Origin: Paenibacillus shirakamiensis
Lineage (GTDB): Bacteria > Bacillota > Bacilli > Paenibacillales > Paenibacillaceae
Length of the DNA stretch: 64,000 nucleotides
Direction of reading: 5' to 3'
Assembly (NCBI RefSeq): GCF_017874255.1
Contig: NZ_JAGGLD010000001.1
Coordinates: 186,001-250,000 of the forward strand
Below, one piece after another: positions 1 through 10,684 of the stretch (positions are counted from its first letter, which is position 1; every line of letters begins with the position of its first letter). Both the position numbers and the translations under genes were made by a program. Under the pieces are notes generated by a model. That model ran no database searches. It was given only the letters and a program-made list of their open reading frames with translations, and was not told where the DNA came from.

Positions 1-522
1 TATAATTTTTCATATAAATATTCAAAAGCTACCGTTAAAGCTGCGATGACCCAGAACAAAGACCTCAAATATTTCATCGATATTCATAGAGACTCTGCTC
101 ATTACAAAAAAACGACGAATGTTATTAATGGAGTAAGTTACGCTAAATTATTCTTCATTATTGGATATGCCAATCCAAATTGGCGAAAAAATGAAGCCTT
201 TGCAACAGCGATTCATGAACGAATCGAGAAGAAATATCCTGGCATTTCCCGGGGGATATGGGGCAAGACATCCGCGCAAGGAAATGGGGAGTACAATCAA
301 TCCTTCTCACCTAACAGTGTCTTAATTGAAGTAGGAGGCATTGATAATACCCAAGAGGAACTAGATCGGACTTCCAAAATTTTAGCGGATACAATTGCAG
401 AGGTGTACTGGAGCCAACAAAAAGCAAATAAAGTTGACACCTCTCCAAAAAAGGAATCTAAAAATAAAAAAATAGCACCGAAAGATACCGTCCCAGCAGA
501 AGAAGCAGTGCCTGGAACATAA
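1..522 (+). CDS. spoIIP: Stage II sporulation protein P, C-terminal part (cut by window start)
   Basis: SpoIIP is a membrane-anchored peptidoglycan amidase and endopeptidase that works with SpoIID and SpoIIM in the mother cell to thin septal wall and drive engulfment. The reading frame is open from base 1, so the gene begins upstream and only about 173 residues are present. The segment KYFIDIHRDSA, and SVLIEVGGIDNT further on, fit the amidase_3-like catalytic domain; the His of DIHRD and the Glu of IEVGG are expected zinc or catalytic positions. The last 40 residues are Lys-rich and Pro/Ala-rich, a probably disordered tail. The neighbours (yqxA-like, lepA) match the gpr-spoIIP-yqxA-lepA order of Bacillus subtilis, which supports the call. 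The promoter, expected to be SigE-dependent, lies outside the window. Confidence 0.9.
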   Translation, partial: YNFSYKYSKATVKAAMTQNKDLKYFIDIHRDSAHYKKTTNVINGVSYAKLFFIIGYANPNWRKNEAFATAIHERIEKKYPGISRGIWGKTSAQGNGEYNQSFSPNSVLIEVGGIDNTQEELDRTSKILADTIAEVYWSQQKANKVDTSPKKESKNKKIAPKDTVPAEEAVPGT

Positions 523-547
523 TCAATACAGTTGTGGAGGGATTAGA

Positions 548-1042
548 ATGAAAAAAACGATGAAAAAGACGATCATATACGGAGTACTTATGGTCGCAGG
601 TACATCATTAGGTTTTCAACTAGCAAATAACACACAGACCAATGTTGCTTTAGCTTCGGTGCCGAATGCTATAGACGGAAGACAGCAGGTTGTTGTTCAG
701 CAACAATCAGGCAAGTTCATTTCTGGAGGGGCTCAGCAATCAAATTCAGGTCAGATTCTATATGAAGTGCAGGGTAATCAACTTGTTCAAGCGGGGCAAA
801 TTGTACAGTGGGCTCCAGTCAGTTCAAGTCAATCCAATATAGAAGTAAATCCAAGTGTGCAGAGTACAACAGCGACTTCTCAACCCCTACCTAAATTGCA
901 GACACCTGGCACGCTCTTGCTCCCTGAAGCCAATCAACCGGCAGTAGATCGTCTTGCGGATCGAACAGGGGAACTGCTTCAGAATGCCTCACAAAAAAGT
1001 ATGAAATGGGTAGTATCTTTGTTCAGCTCTCTTACGGACTAA
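548..1042 (+). CDS. YqxA-like (DUF3679) small membrane-anchored protein
   Basis: This 164-residue protein sits exactly where yqxA lies in B. subtilis, between spoIIP and lepA. Residues 8-28 form one hydrophobic segment, an uncleaved anchor or signal peptide. The middle (about 35-125) is rich in Gln, Ser and Thr with no recognisable fold. The C-terminal 35 residues (VDRLADRTGELLQNASQK) look amphipathic and resemble the end of DUF3679 proteins, which often end in a helix of this kind. The GTGGAGGG ribosome site at 533-540 suits the ATG at 548; a second ATG four codons later is an alternative. The gene is 25 bases behind spoIIP and probably co-transcribed with it. Its function is not known. The Gln/Ser-rich middle makes it longer than the Bacillus protein (roughly 110 residues), so the family call rests on position and the two ends. 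Confidence 0.6.
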   Translation: MKKTMKKTIIYGVLMVAGTSLGFQLANNTQTNVALASVPNAIDGRQQVVVQQQSGKFISGGAQQSNSGQILYEVQGNQLVQAGQIVQWAPVSSSQSNIEVNPSVQSTTATSQPLPKLQTPGTLLLPEANQPAVDRLADRTGELLQNASQKSMKWVVSLFSSLTD

Positions 1043-1078
1043 GCGTCAGGCTTATTGGAGTGATCTGAAGGCTTGCCA

Positions 1079-1107
1079 TTGATGCCTCACCCCTTAACTG
1101 ATATAAT
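1079..1107 (+). promoter_or_regulatory. SigA-type promoter for lepA
   Basis: TTGATG (1079-1084) and TATAAT (1102-1107) are separated by 17 bases, about 38 bases ahead of the lepA start. This is a good match to the vegetative consensus and would uncouple lepA from the sporulation gene upstream. Confidence 0.7.
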
Positions 1108-1145
1108 GAATTGATTGTACTAAGGTTTATTTGTGGGGGTAAGGC

Positions 1146-2963
1146 ATGACAGATATTAAGGCAAGGCAGGAGAAAATCAGGAATTTCAGTATTATTGCAC
1201 ATATAGACCATGGAAAATCTACTTTAGCCGACCGAATTTTGGAGTACACCGGCGCACTAACATCACGCGAAATGCAAGAACAGGTTTTGGATCAAATGGA
1301 CCTCGAACGAGAGCGCGGAATTACGATTAAGTTACAGGCAGTTAGACTTACGTATCGTGCAGATGACGGTGTAGAATATCTATTGAATCTAATTGATACA
1401 CCAGGGCACGTAGATTTCACTTACGAGGTATCTCGTAGTTTGGCTGCGTGTGAGGGAGCACTGCTTGTAGTGGATGCGGCCCAAGGTATTGAAGCCCAGA
1501 CGCTTGCGAATGTATATCTTGCATTGGACAATAACTTAGAGATATTGCCTGTCATTAACAAAATTGATCTTCCTAGTGCGGACCCGGAGCGGGTTAAGCA
1601 GGAGATTGAAGATGTTATTGGGCTCGACGCAAGTGAAGCTGTTCATGCTTCTGCCAAAGCTGGAATTGGAATTAAAGAGATTTTGGAGCAAGTTGTAAGT
1701 CAGGTACCTGCACCGACAGGTGATCCAGATCAACCGCTCAAAGCATTGATTTTTGACTCCCATTATGACCCGTACAAAGGGGTTATCGTCTATGTACGTG
1801 TAATTGACGGTAAAATCAAACCGGGATCGAAGATCAAGATGATGGCTACAGACAAAACCTTTGAGGTTATTGAAGTAGGAGCCTTCATGCCGAGAATGAC
1901 GATTGTGGACGAGCTAAACGTTGGCGATGTAGGATTTATTGTGGCGGGTATCAAGACCGTGGGAGATACTCGTGTCGGCGATACCGTAACAGATGCGAAG
2001 AATCCCACATTGGAACCACTTCCAGGTTATCGTAAGATTAATCCGATGGTCTATTGCGGATTGTACCCGATTGAGACTTCGGACTATATTGATCTGCGTG
2101 AAGCACTGGAGAAATTACAACTTAACGATGCTTCCCTGAGTTTTGAACCGGAGACTTCAAGTGCGTTAGGATTTGGATTCCGCTGTGGATTCTTAGGACT
2201 GCTTCATATGGATGTCATCCAAGAGCGAATTGAACGTGAGTTCAACATTCCGTTGATAACCACTGCTCCGAGTGTTATTTATAAGGTGACACTTACTAAT
2301 GGTGAAGTTCTTACGATTGATAATCCATCGAACTATCCCGATGTAGGCAAAATCGACCATGTGGAAGAGCCTTATGTCAAAGCTGCTATTATTGTACCTA
2401 ATGATTATGTGGGTACGGTTATGGAACTTTGTCAGAACAAACGCGGAGAGTTCGTGAACATGGAGTATCTGGATACGACACGGGTAACGATTACGTATCA
2501 AGTGCCTCTTTCCGAAATAGTATATGATTTCTTCGATCAATTGAAATCAGGAACCAAAGGGTATGCTTCCTTTGACTACGAAATTTCCGGTTATCGTACT
2601 TCGAATCTCGTGAAAATGGAGATCCTCCTCAATAGTGAGCAGGTCGATGCTCTATCGTTCATTGTTCACCGTGATCGTGCATTCCACCGCGGACGTCTGA
2701 TCTGCCAGAAATTGCAGAAGCTGATTCCACGTCAAATGTTCGAAGTGCCGATTCAGGCATCAATTGGTACCAAAGTCGTGGCGCGTGAGACCGTTAAAGC
2801 TATGCGTAAGAACGTACTTGCCAAGTGCTACGGAGGCGACATTTCGCGGAAGCGGAAGCTCCTTGAGAAGCAGAAGGAAGGTAAGAAGCGCATGAAGCAA
2901 GTCGGCAGTGTTGAAGTGCCGCAAGAAGCGTTCATGGCAGTGCTGAAGATTGACGAAGATTAA
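1146..2963 (+). CDS. lepA: Elongation factor 4 (LepA), back-translocating GTPase
   Basis: LepA is a ribosome-associated translational GTPase implicated in 30S biogenesis and in relieving stalled ribosomes. The 605 residues match the family length of about 600. The GTPase motifs are clear: HIDHGKST at 19-26 (G1), DTPGH at 84-88 (G3) and NKID at 138-141 (G4). EF-G-like domains II, III and V follow, then the LepA-specific C-terminal domain with the Lys/Arg-rich stretch [17 protein letters not shown] near the end. The start ATG has GTGGGGG just upstream. It has its own vegetative promoter and ends at a strong terminator before hemW. No key residue is missing. Confidence 0.98.
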   Translation: MTDIKARQEKIRNFSIIAHIDHGKSTLADRILEYTGALTSREMQEQVLDQMDLERERGITIKLQAVRLTYRADDGVEYLLNLIDTPGHVDFTYEVSRSLAACEGALLVVDAAQGIEAQTLANVYLALDNNLEILPVINKIDLPSADPERVKQEIEDVIGLDASEAVHASAKAGIGIKEILEQVVSQVPAPTGDPDQPLKALIFDSHYDPYKGVIVYVRVIDGKIKPGSKIKMMATDKTFEVIEVGAFMPRMTIVDELNVGDVGFIVAGIKTVGDTRVGDTVTDAKNPTLEPLPGYRKINPMVYCGLYPIETSDYIDLREALEKLQLNDASLSFEPETSSALGFGFRCGFLGLLHMDVIQERIEREFNIPLITTAPSVIYKVTLTNGEVLTIDNPSNYPDVGKIDHVEEPYVKAAIIVPNDYVGTVMELCQNKRGEFVNMEYLDTTRVTITYQVPLSEIVYDFFDQLKSGTKGYASFDYEISGYRTSNLVKMEILLNSEQVDALSFIVHRDRAFHRGRLICQKLQKLIPRQMFEVPIQASIGTKVVARETVKAMRKNVLAKCYGGDISRKRKLLEKQKEGKKRMKQVGSVEVPQEAFMAVLKIDED

Positions 2964-2994
2964 GATTACATCCGTCTTAGGGCGGAATACATTG

Positions 2995-3023
2995 AAGGGA
3001 AAGCCGTCATGGCTTTCCTTTTT
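2995..3023 (+). terminator. Intrinsic terminator after lepA
   Basis: GGAAAGCC (2998-3005) pairs perfectly with GGCTTTCC (3011-3018) around a 5-base loop. A-rich bases come before the stem and five Ts follow. It lies 35 bases past the lepA stop. Confidence 0.85.
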
Positions 3024-3057
3024 CCAATTATAATGATGTTGTTAAGGAGATAGAAGG

Positions 3058-4263
3058 ATGCAACCTACAGATGTACAAGACGCTCAGCCCATGGCTAGAC
3101 AATCGGCTCCGGAGGCCGTTTATATACACATCCCATTTTGCACGAACAAATGCTTTTACTGTGATTTCAATTCTTACGTCCTGAAAGATCAGCCTGTAAT
3201 GGATTATTTGCGTGCGCTTGATCACGAAATGGAGCTTACGGTGCAGCAGCATCCTCCCGGTATCATTAAGACCATTTTTGTCGGTGGAGGAACGCCTACG
3301 GTACTTAGCGCTTCAGAGATGGAGTATTTCTTGAATTCGGTACGTAGACATTTCCCCCAGTGGGCAGAGGATATCGAGTTTACTATGGAGGCTAATCCAG
3401 GTACAACCGATCTAGAGAAGCTATCGGTGATGAGACAAGGCGGTGTGAACCGCGTGAGCTTTGGTGTACAGGCTTTTCAAAATGAATTACTTAGCGGTAT
3501 CGGCCGAATTCACAATACAGATGATGTATATCGCAGTCTAGACAATGCACGCAATGCAGGCATCAGCAATATGTCTATTGATCTTATGTTTGGTCTACCT
3601 AATCAGACGGTGGAGATGCTAGATCAAAGTATTACAAAAGCTCTTGCCCTTGATCTTCCGCACTATTCGATTTATAGCTTGAAAGTAGAAGAGAACACCC
3701 TATTCCATACGATGTATCAAAAAAATCAGCTGCCTCTGCCTGATGAAGAAGATGAATTAGAGATGTATTTGCTCTTAATGCGCCGTATGAAGGAAGCGGG
3801 CTATAAGCAGTATGAGATAAGCAATTTCGCCAAACCTGGATTCGAGAGTCGTCATAATATGACTTATTGGCGTAATGAGGACTACTACGGACTTGGAGCA
3901 GGGGCGCATGGATATGTAGGCGGCGAGCGGCATATTAACATTAAAGGCGTTAATGCATACAATGAAGGAGCTGCCAAGGGCCTACCTCGACTGGATCATT
4001 TCGACGTTCCTGCAGCGGAAGCTATGGAGGATTTTGTTATGGTGGGCCTCCGTGTGTTAGATGGTTTCAGCAGCCAGAGCTTCTTCACGCAGTTTGGTGT
4101 GGCAATTGAAGAGAAGTTTGAAGCGCCTTTAACTAAAATGCTGAAGCTCGGTTTGCTTGAAAAAATATCAACACCCGAAGGGTATAGACTTACCGAAAAA
4201 GGAATTTTGTTTGGTAATGATGTGTTTGGTGAGTTCATTGGATACTTAACTGCCACTTCTTAA
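3058..4263 (+). CDS. hemW: Radical SAM heme chaperone HemW
   Basis: HemW binds heme and is thought to insert it into respiratory enzymes; it was long misannotated as oxygen-independent coproporphyrinogen oxidase (HemN). The radical SAM cluster motif is C28-x3-C32-x2-C35 followed by Phe, and the family motif GGGTP is at 76-80. At 401 residues it is the size of HemW, and it lacks the longer N-terminal part of true HemN. AAGGAGA at 3044-3050 is placed well for the ATG at 3058. The lepA-hemW-hrcA order is the usual one in Bacillales, with an acetyltransferase gene inserted after hemW here. A TATAAT at 3029-3034 precedes it but I see no good -35 element. Confidence 0.93.
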   Translation: MQPTDVQDAQPMARQSAPEAVYIHIPFCTNKCFYCDFNSYVLKDQPVMDYLRALDHEMELTVQQHPPGIIKTIFVGGGTPTVLSASEMEYFLNSVRRHFPQWAEDIEFTMEANPGTTDLEKLSVMRQGGVNRVSFGVQAFQNELLSGIGRIHNTDDVYRSLDNARNAGISNMSIDLMFGLPNQTVEMLDQSITKALALDLPHYSIYSLKVEENTLFHTMYQKNQLPLPDEEDELEMYLLLMRRMKEAGYKQYEISNFAKPGFESRHNMTYWRNEDYYGLGAGAHGYVGGERHINIKGVNAYNEGAAKGLPRLDHFDVPAAEAMEDFVMVGLRVLDGFSSQSFFTQFGVAIEEKFEAPLTKMLKLGLLEKISTPEGYRLTEKGILFGNDVFGEFIGYLTATS

Positions 4264-4301
4264 CGGTAAATGCCATGAACACCGTCCTCATTCATGTTAA
4301 T

Positions 4302-4315
4302 TTCATATTGAAATG
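4302..4315 (+). repeat. Operator-like direct repeat, copy 1 (over the -35 box)
   Basis: The 14-base string TTCATATTGAAATG occurs here and again at 4339-4352. Together with the preceding T it contains the palindrome TTTCA-TAT-TGAAA. This copy overlaps the -35 element of the acetyltransferase promoter, which is where a repressor would bind. Confidence 0.6.
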
Positions 4316-4336
4316 TTATACGCATTATTGTATATT
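4308..4336 (+). promoter_or_regulatory. SigA-type promoter for the GNAT gene, flanked by twin repeats
   Basis: TTGAAA (4308-4313) and TATATT (4331-4336) are 17 bases apart, 36 bases ahead of the start codon. The two 14-base direct repeats bracket this promoter, one over the -35 and one over the presumed start site. CCGTCCTC (4282-4289) and GAGGACGG (4353-4360) also form an inverted repeat around the whole region. Confidence 0.65.
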
Positions 4337-4338
4337 TA

Positions 4339-4352
4339 TTCATATTGAAATG
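4339..4352 (+). repeat. Operator-like direct repeat, copy 2 (over the transcription start)
   Basis: Second exact copy of TTCATATTGAAATG, 37 bases downstream of the first, just after the -10 element and ahead of the ribosome binding site. The partly overlapping 14-mer at 4329-4342 (TGTAT...ATTCA) also resembles an ARG box with one mismatch. Confidence 0.6.
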
Positions 4353-4372
4353 GAGGACGGGGAGGAAGGGTA

Positions 4373-4840
4373 ATGACAGCTACTGTAGTATGTCGACAAG
4401 CAGAGCATCAAGATGTGGGGCCTTTATACGAAATGATTGAAGAGTACGCACGGCTGGGCATTATGCTTCCCCGCTCACGGACAATACTAGAACGCCAAAT
4501 TCATGATTTTGTTGTGGCTGAGATTGATGGGGTTGTGGTGGGCTGCGGTTCATTATGTATGCTAGGGCAGGATCTTGTAGAGGTTCGCTCACTCGGCATC
4601 AGTGATGGATACAAAGGGCTGGGGATTGGCTCCAAGATCATTGACGAGCTGACCAAGCAAGCGAGAGCTAGAAACATTATCAAAATTATGGCACTTACTT
4701 ATGAAGTTTCATTTTTTCAGAAGAATGGCTTTACTGTTGTCGAAAAGGAAATTTTCCCTGAGAAAGTATGGACGGATTGCGTAAACTGTGCGAAGCAACA
4801 TGCATGTGATGAAATAGCTGTACTTAAGATGCTGAACTGA
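4373..4840 (+). CDS. GNAT N-acetyltransferase, short ArgA-like
   Basis: This 155-residue protein is one Gcn5-related acetyltransferase domain. The acetyl-CoA loop motif is K81-G-L-G-I-G86, after the beta strand VEVRSLGIS. The C-terminal part, with FFQKNGF at 114-120 and a Cys cluster (C136, C139, C145), resembles single-domain acetyltransferases often annotated as N-acetylglutamate synthase-like (ArgA). That would place it at the first step of arginine synthesis, but the substrate cannot be read from the sequence and other amino-acid acetyltransferases remain possible. GGGGAGGAAGG gives a strong ribosome site. The gene has its own promoter flanked by repeats, unlike its housekeeping neighbours, which suggests dedicated regulation. 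It is absent from this position in B. subtilis. Confidence 0.75.
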   Translation: MTATVVCRQAEHQDVGPLYEMIEEYARLGIMLPRSRTILERQIHDFVVAEIDGVVVGCGSLCMLGQDLVEVRSLGISDGYKGLGIGSKIIDELTKQARARNIIKIMALTYEVSFFQKNGFTVVEKEIFPEKVWTDCVNCAKQHACDEIAVLKMLN

Positions 4841-4841
4841 C

Positions 4842-4871
4842 TTGACAATTGCCATGTCAGTTTGGTATTTT
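4842..4871 (+). promoter_or_regulatory. SigA-type promoter of the hrcA operon
   Basis: TTGACA (4842-4847) is a perfect -35. TATTTT (4866-4871) follows at 18 bases. Transcription would start just ahead of the CIRCE element, the usual arrangement. Confidence 0.75.
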
Positions 4872-4882
4872 TGTAGTATCGA

Positions 4883-4909
4883 TTAGCACTCGATGTAAGT
4901 GAGTGCTAA
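4883..4909 (+). promoter_or_regulatory. CIRCE operator (HrcA binding site)
   Basis: TTAGCACTC and GAGTGCTAA are separated by 9 bases, an exact match to the CIRCE consensus. HrcA, encoded next, binds this inverted repeat and represses the chaperone operon until heat shock draws off GroEL. Confidence 0.97.
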
Positions 4910-4957
4910 CGAACGGATTGTACTTCATGACATTGAATGCAGCTAGGGGGGAACATC

Positions 4958-5989
4958 ATGTTAACAGAACGTCAAAGAATGATTCTAACAGCTATTGTGG
5001 ATGACTATATCCGTTCTGCGGAACCTGTGGGTTCCCGAAGTATCTCCAAGCGCGGCGATGTCGGCTATAGTCCGGCTACGATACGGAATGAAATGTCGGA
5101 TCTTGAAGAACTGGGATTTTTAGAGCAACCTCATACTTCAGCAGGGCGTATACCATCACATAAAGGTTACCGATACTATGTCGATCACCTAGTTCCTGTG
5201 GAGTCCTTAGGCGCCGAAGAATTGAAGCAGCTTAAGACGTTTTATGCAGAGAAGTTGAATGTACTTGAACAAGTGGTACAACACGCAGGTACCATCCTCT
5301 CTCATATGACGAATTACACTTCCATCCTTCTGGGACCGGAGGTTTTTCATACTTCATTACGACATTTCCAACTTCTCCCACTCGGGGAGGATACAGCCGT
5401 TGCCATCGTAGTGACGAATACTGGGCATGTGGAGAACAAAACGGTATCCATTCCGCCAGGATTATCCATCTCCGAAATGGAGAAAGTGGTCAACCTGCTT
5501 AATCGCAAGCTGACTGGGGTACCCATATATAAGCTCAAATCTGCACTTTATGCCGAAATGGGTCAGGAGTTACAGCGCCACGTCTCCCACTTTGAGGATC
5601 TTATGACTGTATTGGATCAAGCTTTAGGAAGTGGACAGGAAGGGCCTCGTGTATTCCTTAGCGGAACAACGAATATGCTGACCCAGCCGGAGTTCAAAGA
5701 TGTAGACAAGGTGAAGAGCATTCTCGATTTACTTGAAGAGACACCTACCTTGATGAAAATGATGAGTTCCGCCTCCTCCGGTACAGGTATTCAGGTCCGG
5801 ATTGGCACTGAGAATAGCCATGAAGCTTTTGCAAATTGCAGCTTGATTACAGCCACTTATGCTGTGGAAGGTCAAGCGCTTGGCACCATTGGTATACTGG
5901 GTCCGACCCGGATGGAATATGCCAGAGTGATGGGCATTCTTACGATTTTATCTAGAGACATGACTAAGTTTTTATCCAAGCCACACTAA
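4958..5989 (+). CDS. hrcA: Heat-inducible transcription repressor HrcA
   Basis: HrcA represses class I heat-shock genes by binding CIRCE, and needs GroEL to stay folded. The N-terminal winged helix contains the typical RQRMILTAIVDDYIRSAEPVGSR region and the TIRNEMSDLEELGFL recognition helix, then a GAF-like dimerisation domain. With the ATG at 4958 the protein has 343 residues, the same length as in B. subtilis. The AGGGGGGAA site at 4944-4952 supports this start over an in-frame ATG at 4937. It is the first gene of hrcA-grpE-dnaK-dnaJ and regulates itself through the CIRCE 49 bases upstream. Confidence 0.97.
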   Translation: MLTERQRMILTAIVDDYIRSAEPVGSRSISKRGDVGYSPATIRNEMSDLEELGFLEQPHTSAGRIPSHKGYRYYVDHLVPVESLGAEELKQLKTFYAEKLNVLEQVVQHAGTILSHMTNYTSILLGPEVFHTSLRHFQLLPLGEDTAVAIVVTNTGHVENKTVSIPPGLSISEMEKVVNLLNRKLTGVPIYKLKSALYAEMGQELQRHVSHFEDLMTVLDQALGSGQEGPRVFLSGTTNMLTQPEFKDVDKVKSILDLLEETPTLMKMMSSASSGTGIQVRIGTENSHEAFANCSLITATYAVEGQALGTIGILGPTRMEYARVMGILTILSRDMTKFLSKPH

Positions 5990-6015
5990 ATATAACTTCA
6001 GGAGGTGAAGAAATC

Positions 6016-6606
6016 TTGAGTGAACACACAACAAATTCAGAAGAACTTCACAATGACGCTGAACTAAATGAGAATGAAGTTCCCGTAAATGCAGAGAACG
6101 ATATTCCTGGCGCAGATTCAGCGGAAGGAGAAGCGATTGAAGTTGCAGGCAATTCCGAACTTGAGCAACTTCGTGCTGAGGTTCAAGAACATCAAGCAAG
6201 AAGTCTTCGTGCACAGGCAGATTTCGATAATTTCCGCAGACGTACTTTGAAGGAAAAAGAAGACTTTGCCAAGTACGCGTCTTCCAAATTGATCACGGAG
6301 TTAATTCCGGTTGTTGATAATCTAGACCGAGCTTTGTCCGCTGTTCAAGTTCAAGCTGAAGGAGAATCTTTTGCCAAAGGTGTAGATATGATCTTCCGTC
6401 AATTGGAGGGCATCCTTAAGAACGAAGGTCTTCAAGTTATGGAGACTGTAGGTCAACCTTTTAATCCAGAATATCATCAAGCGATTATGACGGTAGAAAC
6501 AGATGAATATGAAGAAGGTATTGTTGTAGAAGAATTGCAAAAGGGCTATCTTCTAAAAGACAAAGTTCTTCGTCCTGCGATGGTTAAAGTTAGCGGTAAC
6601 GCATAA
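6016..6606 (+). CDS. grpE: Nucleotide exchange factor GrpE
   Basis: GrpE releases ADP from DnaK and sets the pace of the chaperone cycle. The protein has 196 residues. The first 45 are acidic and low in complexity (Asn/Glu-rich), followed by the coiled-coil dimerisation helix (about 50-85) and the beta-rich head, with conserved RPAMVKVS near the end. The start is a TTG at 6016, chosen because AGGAGGTGA (6000-6008) lies 7 bases ahead and there is no ATG nearby. The gene lies 26 bases after hrcA and is part of the CIRCE-controlled operon. Confidence 0.96.
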   Translation: MSEHTTNSEELHNDAELNENEVPVNAENDIPGADSAEGEAIEVAGNSELEQLRAEVQEHQARSLRAQADFDNFRRRTLKEKEDFAKYASSKLITELIPVVDNLDRALSAVQVQAEGESFAKGVDMIFRQLEGILKNEGLQVMETVGQPFNPEYHQAIMTVETDEYEEGIVVEELQKGYLLKDKVLRPAMVKVSGNA

Positions 6607-8511
<1,905 letters not shown>

Positions 8512-8554
8512 ATTATAGACATATCGTTTATAGTTAGAGAATGAGTAGGAAGGT

Positions 8555-8591
8555 CAAAGCGCACAGGCGTCCCGCGCTTTGGCTTTCCTTT
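8555..8591 (+). terminator. Attenuating hairpin between dnaK and dnaJ
   Basis: CAAAGCGC (8555-8562) pairs with GCGCTTTG (8574-8581) and is followed by CTTTCCTTTT. The interrupted T-tract suggests partial termination, or a processing or stability element that lowers dnaJ relative to dnaK. Confidence 0.55.
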
Positions 8592-8624
8592 TGCTAAGTC
8601 TTGAGAATATGGGGGGTGGAAGCA

Positions 8625-9758
8625 TTGGCTGAGAAACGCGATTACTATGAGGTGTTAGGCCTCGGTAAAGGTGCTTCTGAGGAAGAGATTAAGAAAGCTT
8701 ATCGTAAGATGGCTCGCCAGTATCATCCGGATGTGAACAAAGCTGCCGATGCAGAGACCAAGTTCAAAGAAGTCAAAGAAGCTTATGACACGTTGAGTGA
8801 TTCTCAGCAGCGTGCTCGCTACGATCAATATGGTCATGTAGACCCGAACCAGGGAATGGGCGGTGGCTTTTCTGGGGATTTTGGCGGCAGTGGGGGACTT
8901 GGTGATATCTTCGATATGTTCTTTGGTGGTGGAGGCAACGGGGGGCGTCGTGATCCTAATGCTCCGCAACGAGGCAATGATCTTCAATACACGATGACCA
9001 TTGAGTTCAAAGAGGCGGTATTCGGCAAAGAATCCGATATTACGATTCCGCGTACCGAGTCTTGTGACACTTGTTTTGGTTCTGGAGCTAAACCAGGCAC
9101 TAAGCCAGAGACGTGCTCGGTCTGTCATGGTGCAGGTCAGCAAGAAGTAGTTCAGAATACGCCATTTGGCAGAATGGTCAATCGCCGTCCTTGCAGCAAC
9201 TGCTCAGGTACAGGCAAGATTATCAAAGAAAAATGCCCAACTTGTCATGGAAATGGTCAAGTGAAAAAACAGCGTAAGATTCATGTTCGCATTCCTGCGG
9301 GCGTAGATGATGGCGCACAATTACGTATGAGTGGCGAAGGTGAAGGGGGCCTCCGTGGCGGTCCAGCGGGCGACTTGTATATTGTTATTCGAGTGAAGTC
9401 TCATGAATTCTTCGAACGAGAGAACGATGATATCTATTGTGAGATTCCATTAACCTTCGCTCAAGCGGCTCTGGGGGATGAGATTGAAATTCCTACCTTA
9501 ACCGAGAAGGTGAAATTGAAGATTCCAGCTGGAACACAGACCGGAACGTATTTCCGCCTCAAAGGCAAAGGAGTACCGAAACTGCGTGGTGTGGGCCAAG
9601 GTGACCAGCATGTGAAGGTAGTCGTAGTGACGCCTAGCAAGCTTACAGATGAACAAAAGGATTTGCTTCGTCAGTTTGCCGGTCTAGACGGTGAGCATAC
9701 CCATGAGAACGAACAGTCCTTCTTTGACCGCATGAAAAAGGCGTTCCGTGGAGACTGA
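8625..9758 (+). CDS. dnaJ: Co-chaperone DnaJ (Hsp40)
   Basis: DnaJ delivers substrates to DnaK and stimulates its ATPase. The order is J domain (HPD at 34-36), a Gly/Phe-rich linker (about 76-118), four CxxCxGxG zinc repeats (about 146-211), then the C-terminal beta-sandwich domains. The start is taken as the TTG at 8625 ([12 protein letters not shown]), with GGGGGGTGG just upstream, giving 377 residues. The frame is open further 5' (a TTG at 8601), but that would add a tail not seen in the family. It is the last gene of the heat-shock operon and ends at a strong terminator. Confidence 0.97.
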   Translation: MAEKRDYYEVLGLGKGASEEEIKKAYRKMARQYHPDVNKAADAETKFKEVKEAYDTLSDSQQRARYDQYGHVDPNQGMGGGFSGDFGGSGGLGDIFDMFFGGGGNGGRRDPNAPQRGNDLQYTMTIEFKEAVFGKESDITIPRTESCDTCFGSGAKPGTKPETCSVCHGAGQQEVVQNTPFGRMVNRRPCSNCSGTGKIIKEKCPTCHGNGQVKKQRKIHVRIPAGVDDGAQLRMSGEGEGGLRGGPAGDLYIVIRVKSHEFFERENDDIYCEIPLTFAQAALGDEIEIPTLTEKVKLKIPAGTQTGTYFRLKGKGVPKLRGVGQGDQHVKVVVVTPSKLTDEQKDLLRQFAGLDGEHTHENEQSFFDRMKKAFRGD

Positions 9759-9774
9759 ACGGATGCAAACTAAG

Positions 9775-9818
9775 AAAGCTATTCCCGTGGCTTAGGCTTA
9801 AGGGAATAGCTTTTTTTT
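9775..9818 (+). terminator. Terminator of the hrcA-dnaJ operon
   Basis: AAAGCTATTCCC pairs with GGGAATAGCTTT around a 15-base loop and is followed by an uninterrupted run of eight Ts. Confidence 0.92.
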
Positions 9819-9890
9819 GAGTTGATCCTTAGTTATAGATTGATAAGTTTAAGTTTAATATACAGATCTATTAGTCCGATCTATGAGTCC

Positions 9891-9930
9891 AAAAAAAGAA
9901 GCCCTCGATTTCTCGAAGGCTTCTTTTTTA
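9891..9930. terminator. Bidirectional terminator between dnaJ and the reverse-strand yxcD-like gene
   Basis: An A-run and GAAGCC pair with GGCTTC and a T-run, so the hairpin has a T-tract on both strands. It mainly serves the reverse-strand gene ending at 9945. Confidence 0.85.
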
Positions 9931-9944
9931 TATTGTGCTATTCA

Positions 9945-10223
9945 TTAGCTAGCCACATAAGCAATAATTTCTTCATCCAGATCTAGGGTAACGTCCTCGC
10001 GGAAAGCACGCACTCCGTACTCTGTATGCATATAGAGAAGAATTGCTTCAATAATGTTAGATTCGACTAGGTACATATTTCTTCCGCTGACCCATACTTC
10101 ACCCGTGTATCCGGTGTCTTCATCCCAGCTTAATTCTACTTGTACATCCGCTGGCTTTACTTGCTTCCTTTGAGCAGTATGAAGACAGATAGCATTAATG
10201 ATTTCGTCCATACTTAGCGTCAT
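9945..10223 (-). CDS. YxcD-like (DUF2653) protein
   Basis: This is a 92-residue, acidic, soluble protein starting MTLSMDEIINAICLHTAQRK, which resembles the YxcD (DUF2653) family. No catalytic motif or membrane segment is visible. It lies 2 bases downstream of the Tim44-like membrane protein gene on the same strand, so the two are almost certainly one transcript. The upstream promoter looks ECF-type (SigW-like), which would tie it to cell-envelope stress. Its function is unknown. Confidence 0.75.
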   Translation of the reverse strand: MTLSMDEIINAICLHTAQRKQVKPADVQVELSWDEDTGYTGEVWVSGRNMYLVESNIIEAILLYMHTEYGVRAFREDVTLDLDEEIIAYVAS

Positions 10224-10225
10224 AC

Positions 10226-10651
10226 TTAGTATCTTCTTCCGCGGTTGTCATCATATCTTGGTTTCTTAAAGCGGCGGAAGAGTGCAATACCTACCATCAC
10301 TACGGCATAAATGACAAGCATATTAATTAGAAAACCGAAAATATTACCCATGGCGCCCATATTTGAGAACATTCCGCCGAACAGCAACCCGGCAATACCA
10401 CCGATCATAAGACCTTTCATCAGCCCGCCGCCGCTAAAAAATCCGCGCTTTGCAGTTTGTCCTGTATTAGATTTGTTAGTACTGTTGCTCACATTAGAAT
10501 CTTTCGTAGATTTCTTCGGTGTTGTCGTATACGATTTCGTTCCTGACTTGAAACCACCGCCACCGCCGCGTCGTGCATCGGCACTATGTGGAGCCACAAA
10601 AGCAAAGAACAAAGTAAATGCCATGACGACAAGCATCATTTTTTTCATCAT
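10226..10651 (-). CDS. Small secreted or membrane Tim44-like protein
   Basis: This 141-residue protein has an N-terminal signal or anchor (3-22), a Gly-rich and then Ser/Thr/Asn-rich linker (about 28-72), and two hydrophobic segments (about 79-96 and 101-124) ending in basic FRRFKKPRYDDNRGRR. The layout, Ala-Asp-Ala-Arg-Arg-Gly5 then linker then membrane hairpin, matches small bacterial proteins labelled Tim44-like, but the Tim44 lipid-binding domain is missing and the name says little about function. AGGAGG on the reverse strand (10665-10670) lies 13 bases before the ATG, a rather long gap. It is first in a two-gene unit with the YxcD-like gene. Confidence 0.7.
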   Translation of the reverse strand: MMKKMMLVVMAFTLFFAFVAPHSADARRGGGGGFKSGTKSYTTTPKKSTKDSNVSNSTNKSNTGQTAKRGFFSGGGLMKGLMIGGIAGLLFGGMFSNMGAMGNIFGFLINMLVIYAVVMVGIALFRRFKKPRYDDNRGRRY

Positions 10652-10684
10652 TGGTGTAATTGAACCTCCTAGAATTATGTTTGT

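Noticed and set aside
3029..3034. TATAAT ahead of hemW as a promoter
   Set aside because: No acceptable -35 lies at 16-18 bases; the region at that distance is the lepA terminator hairpin.
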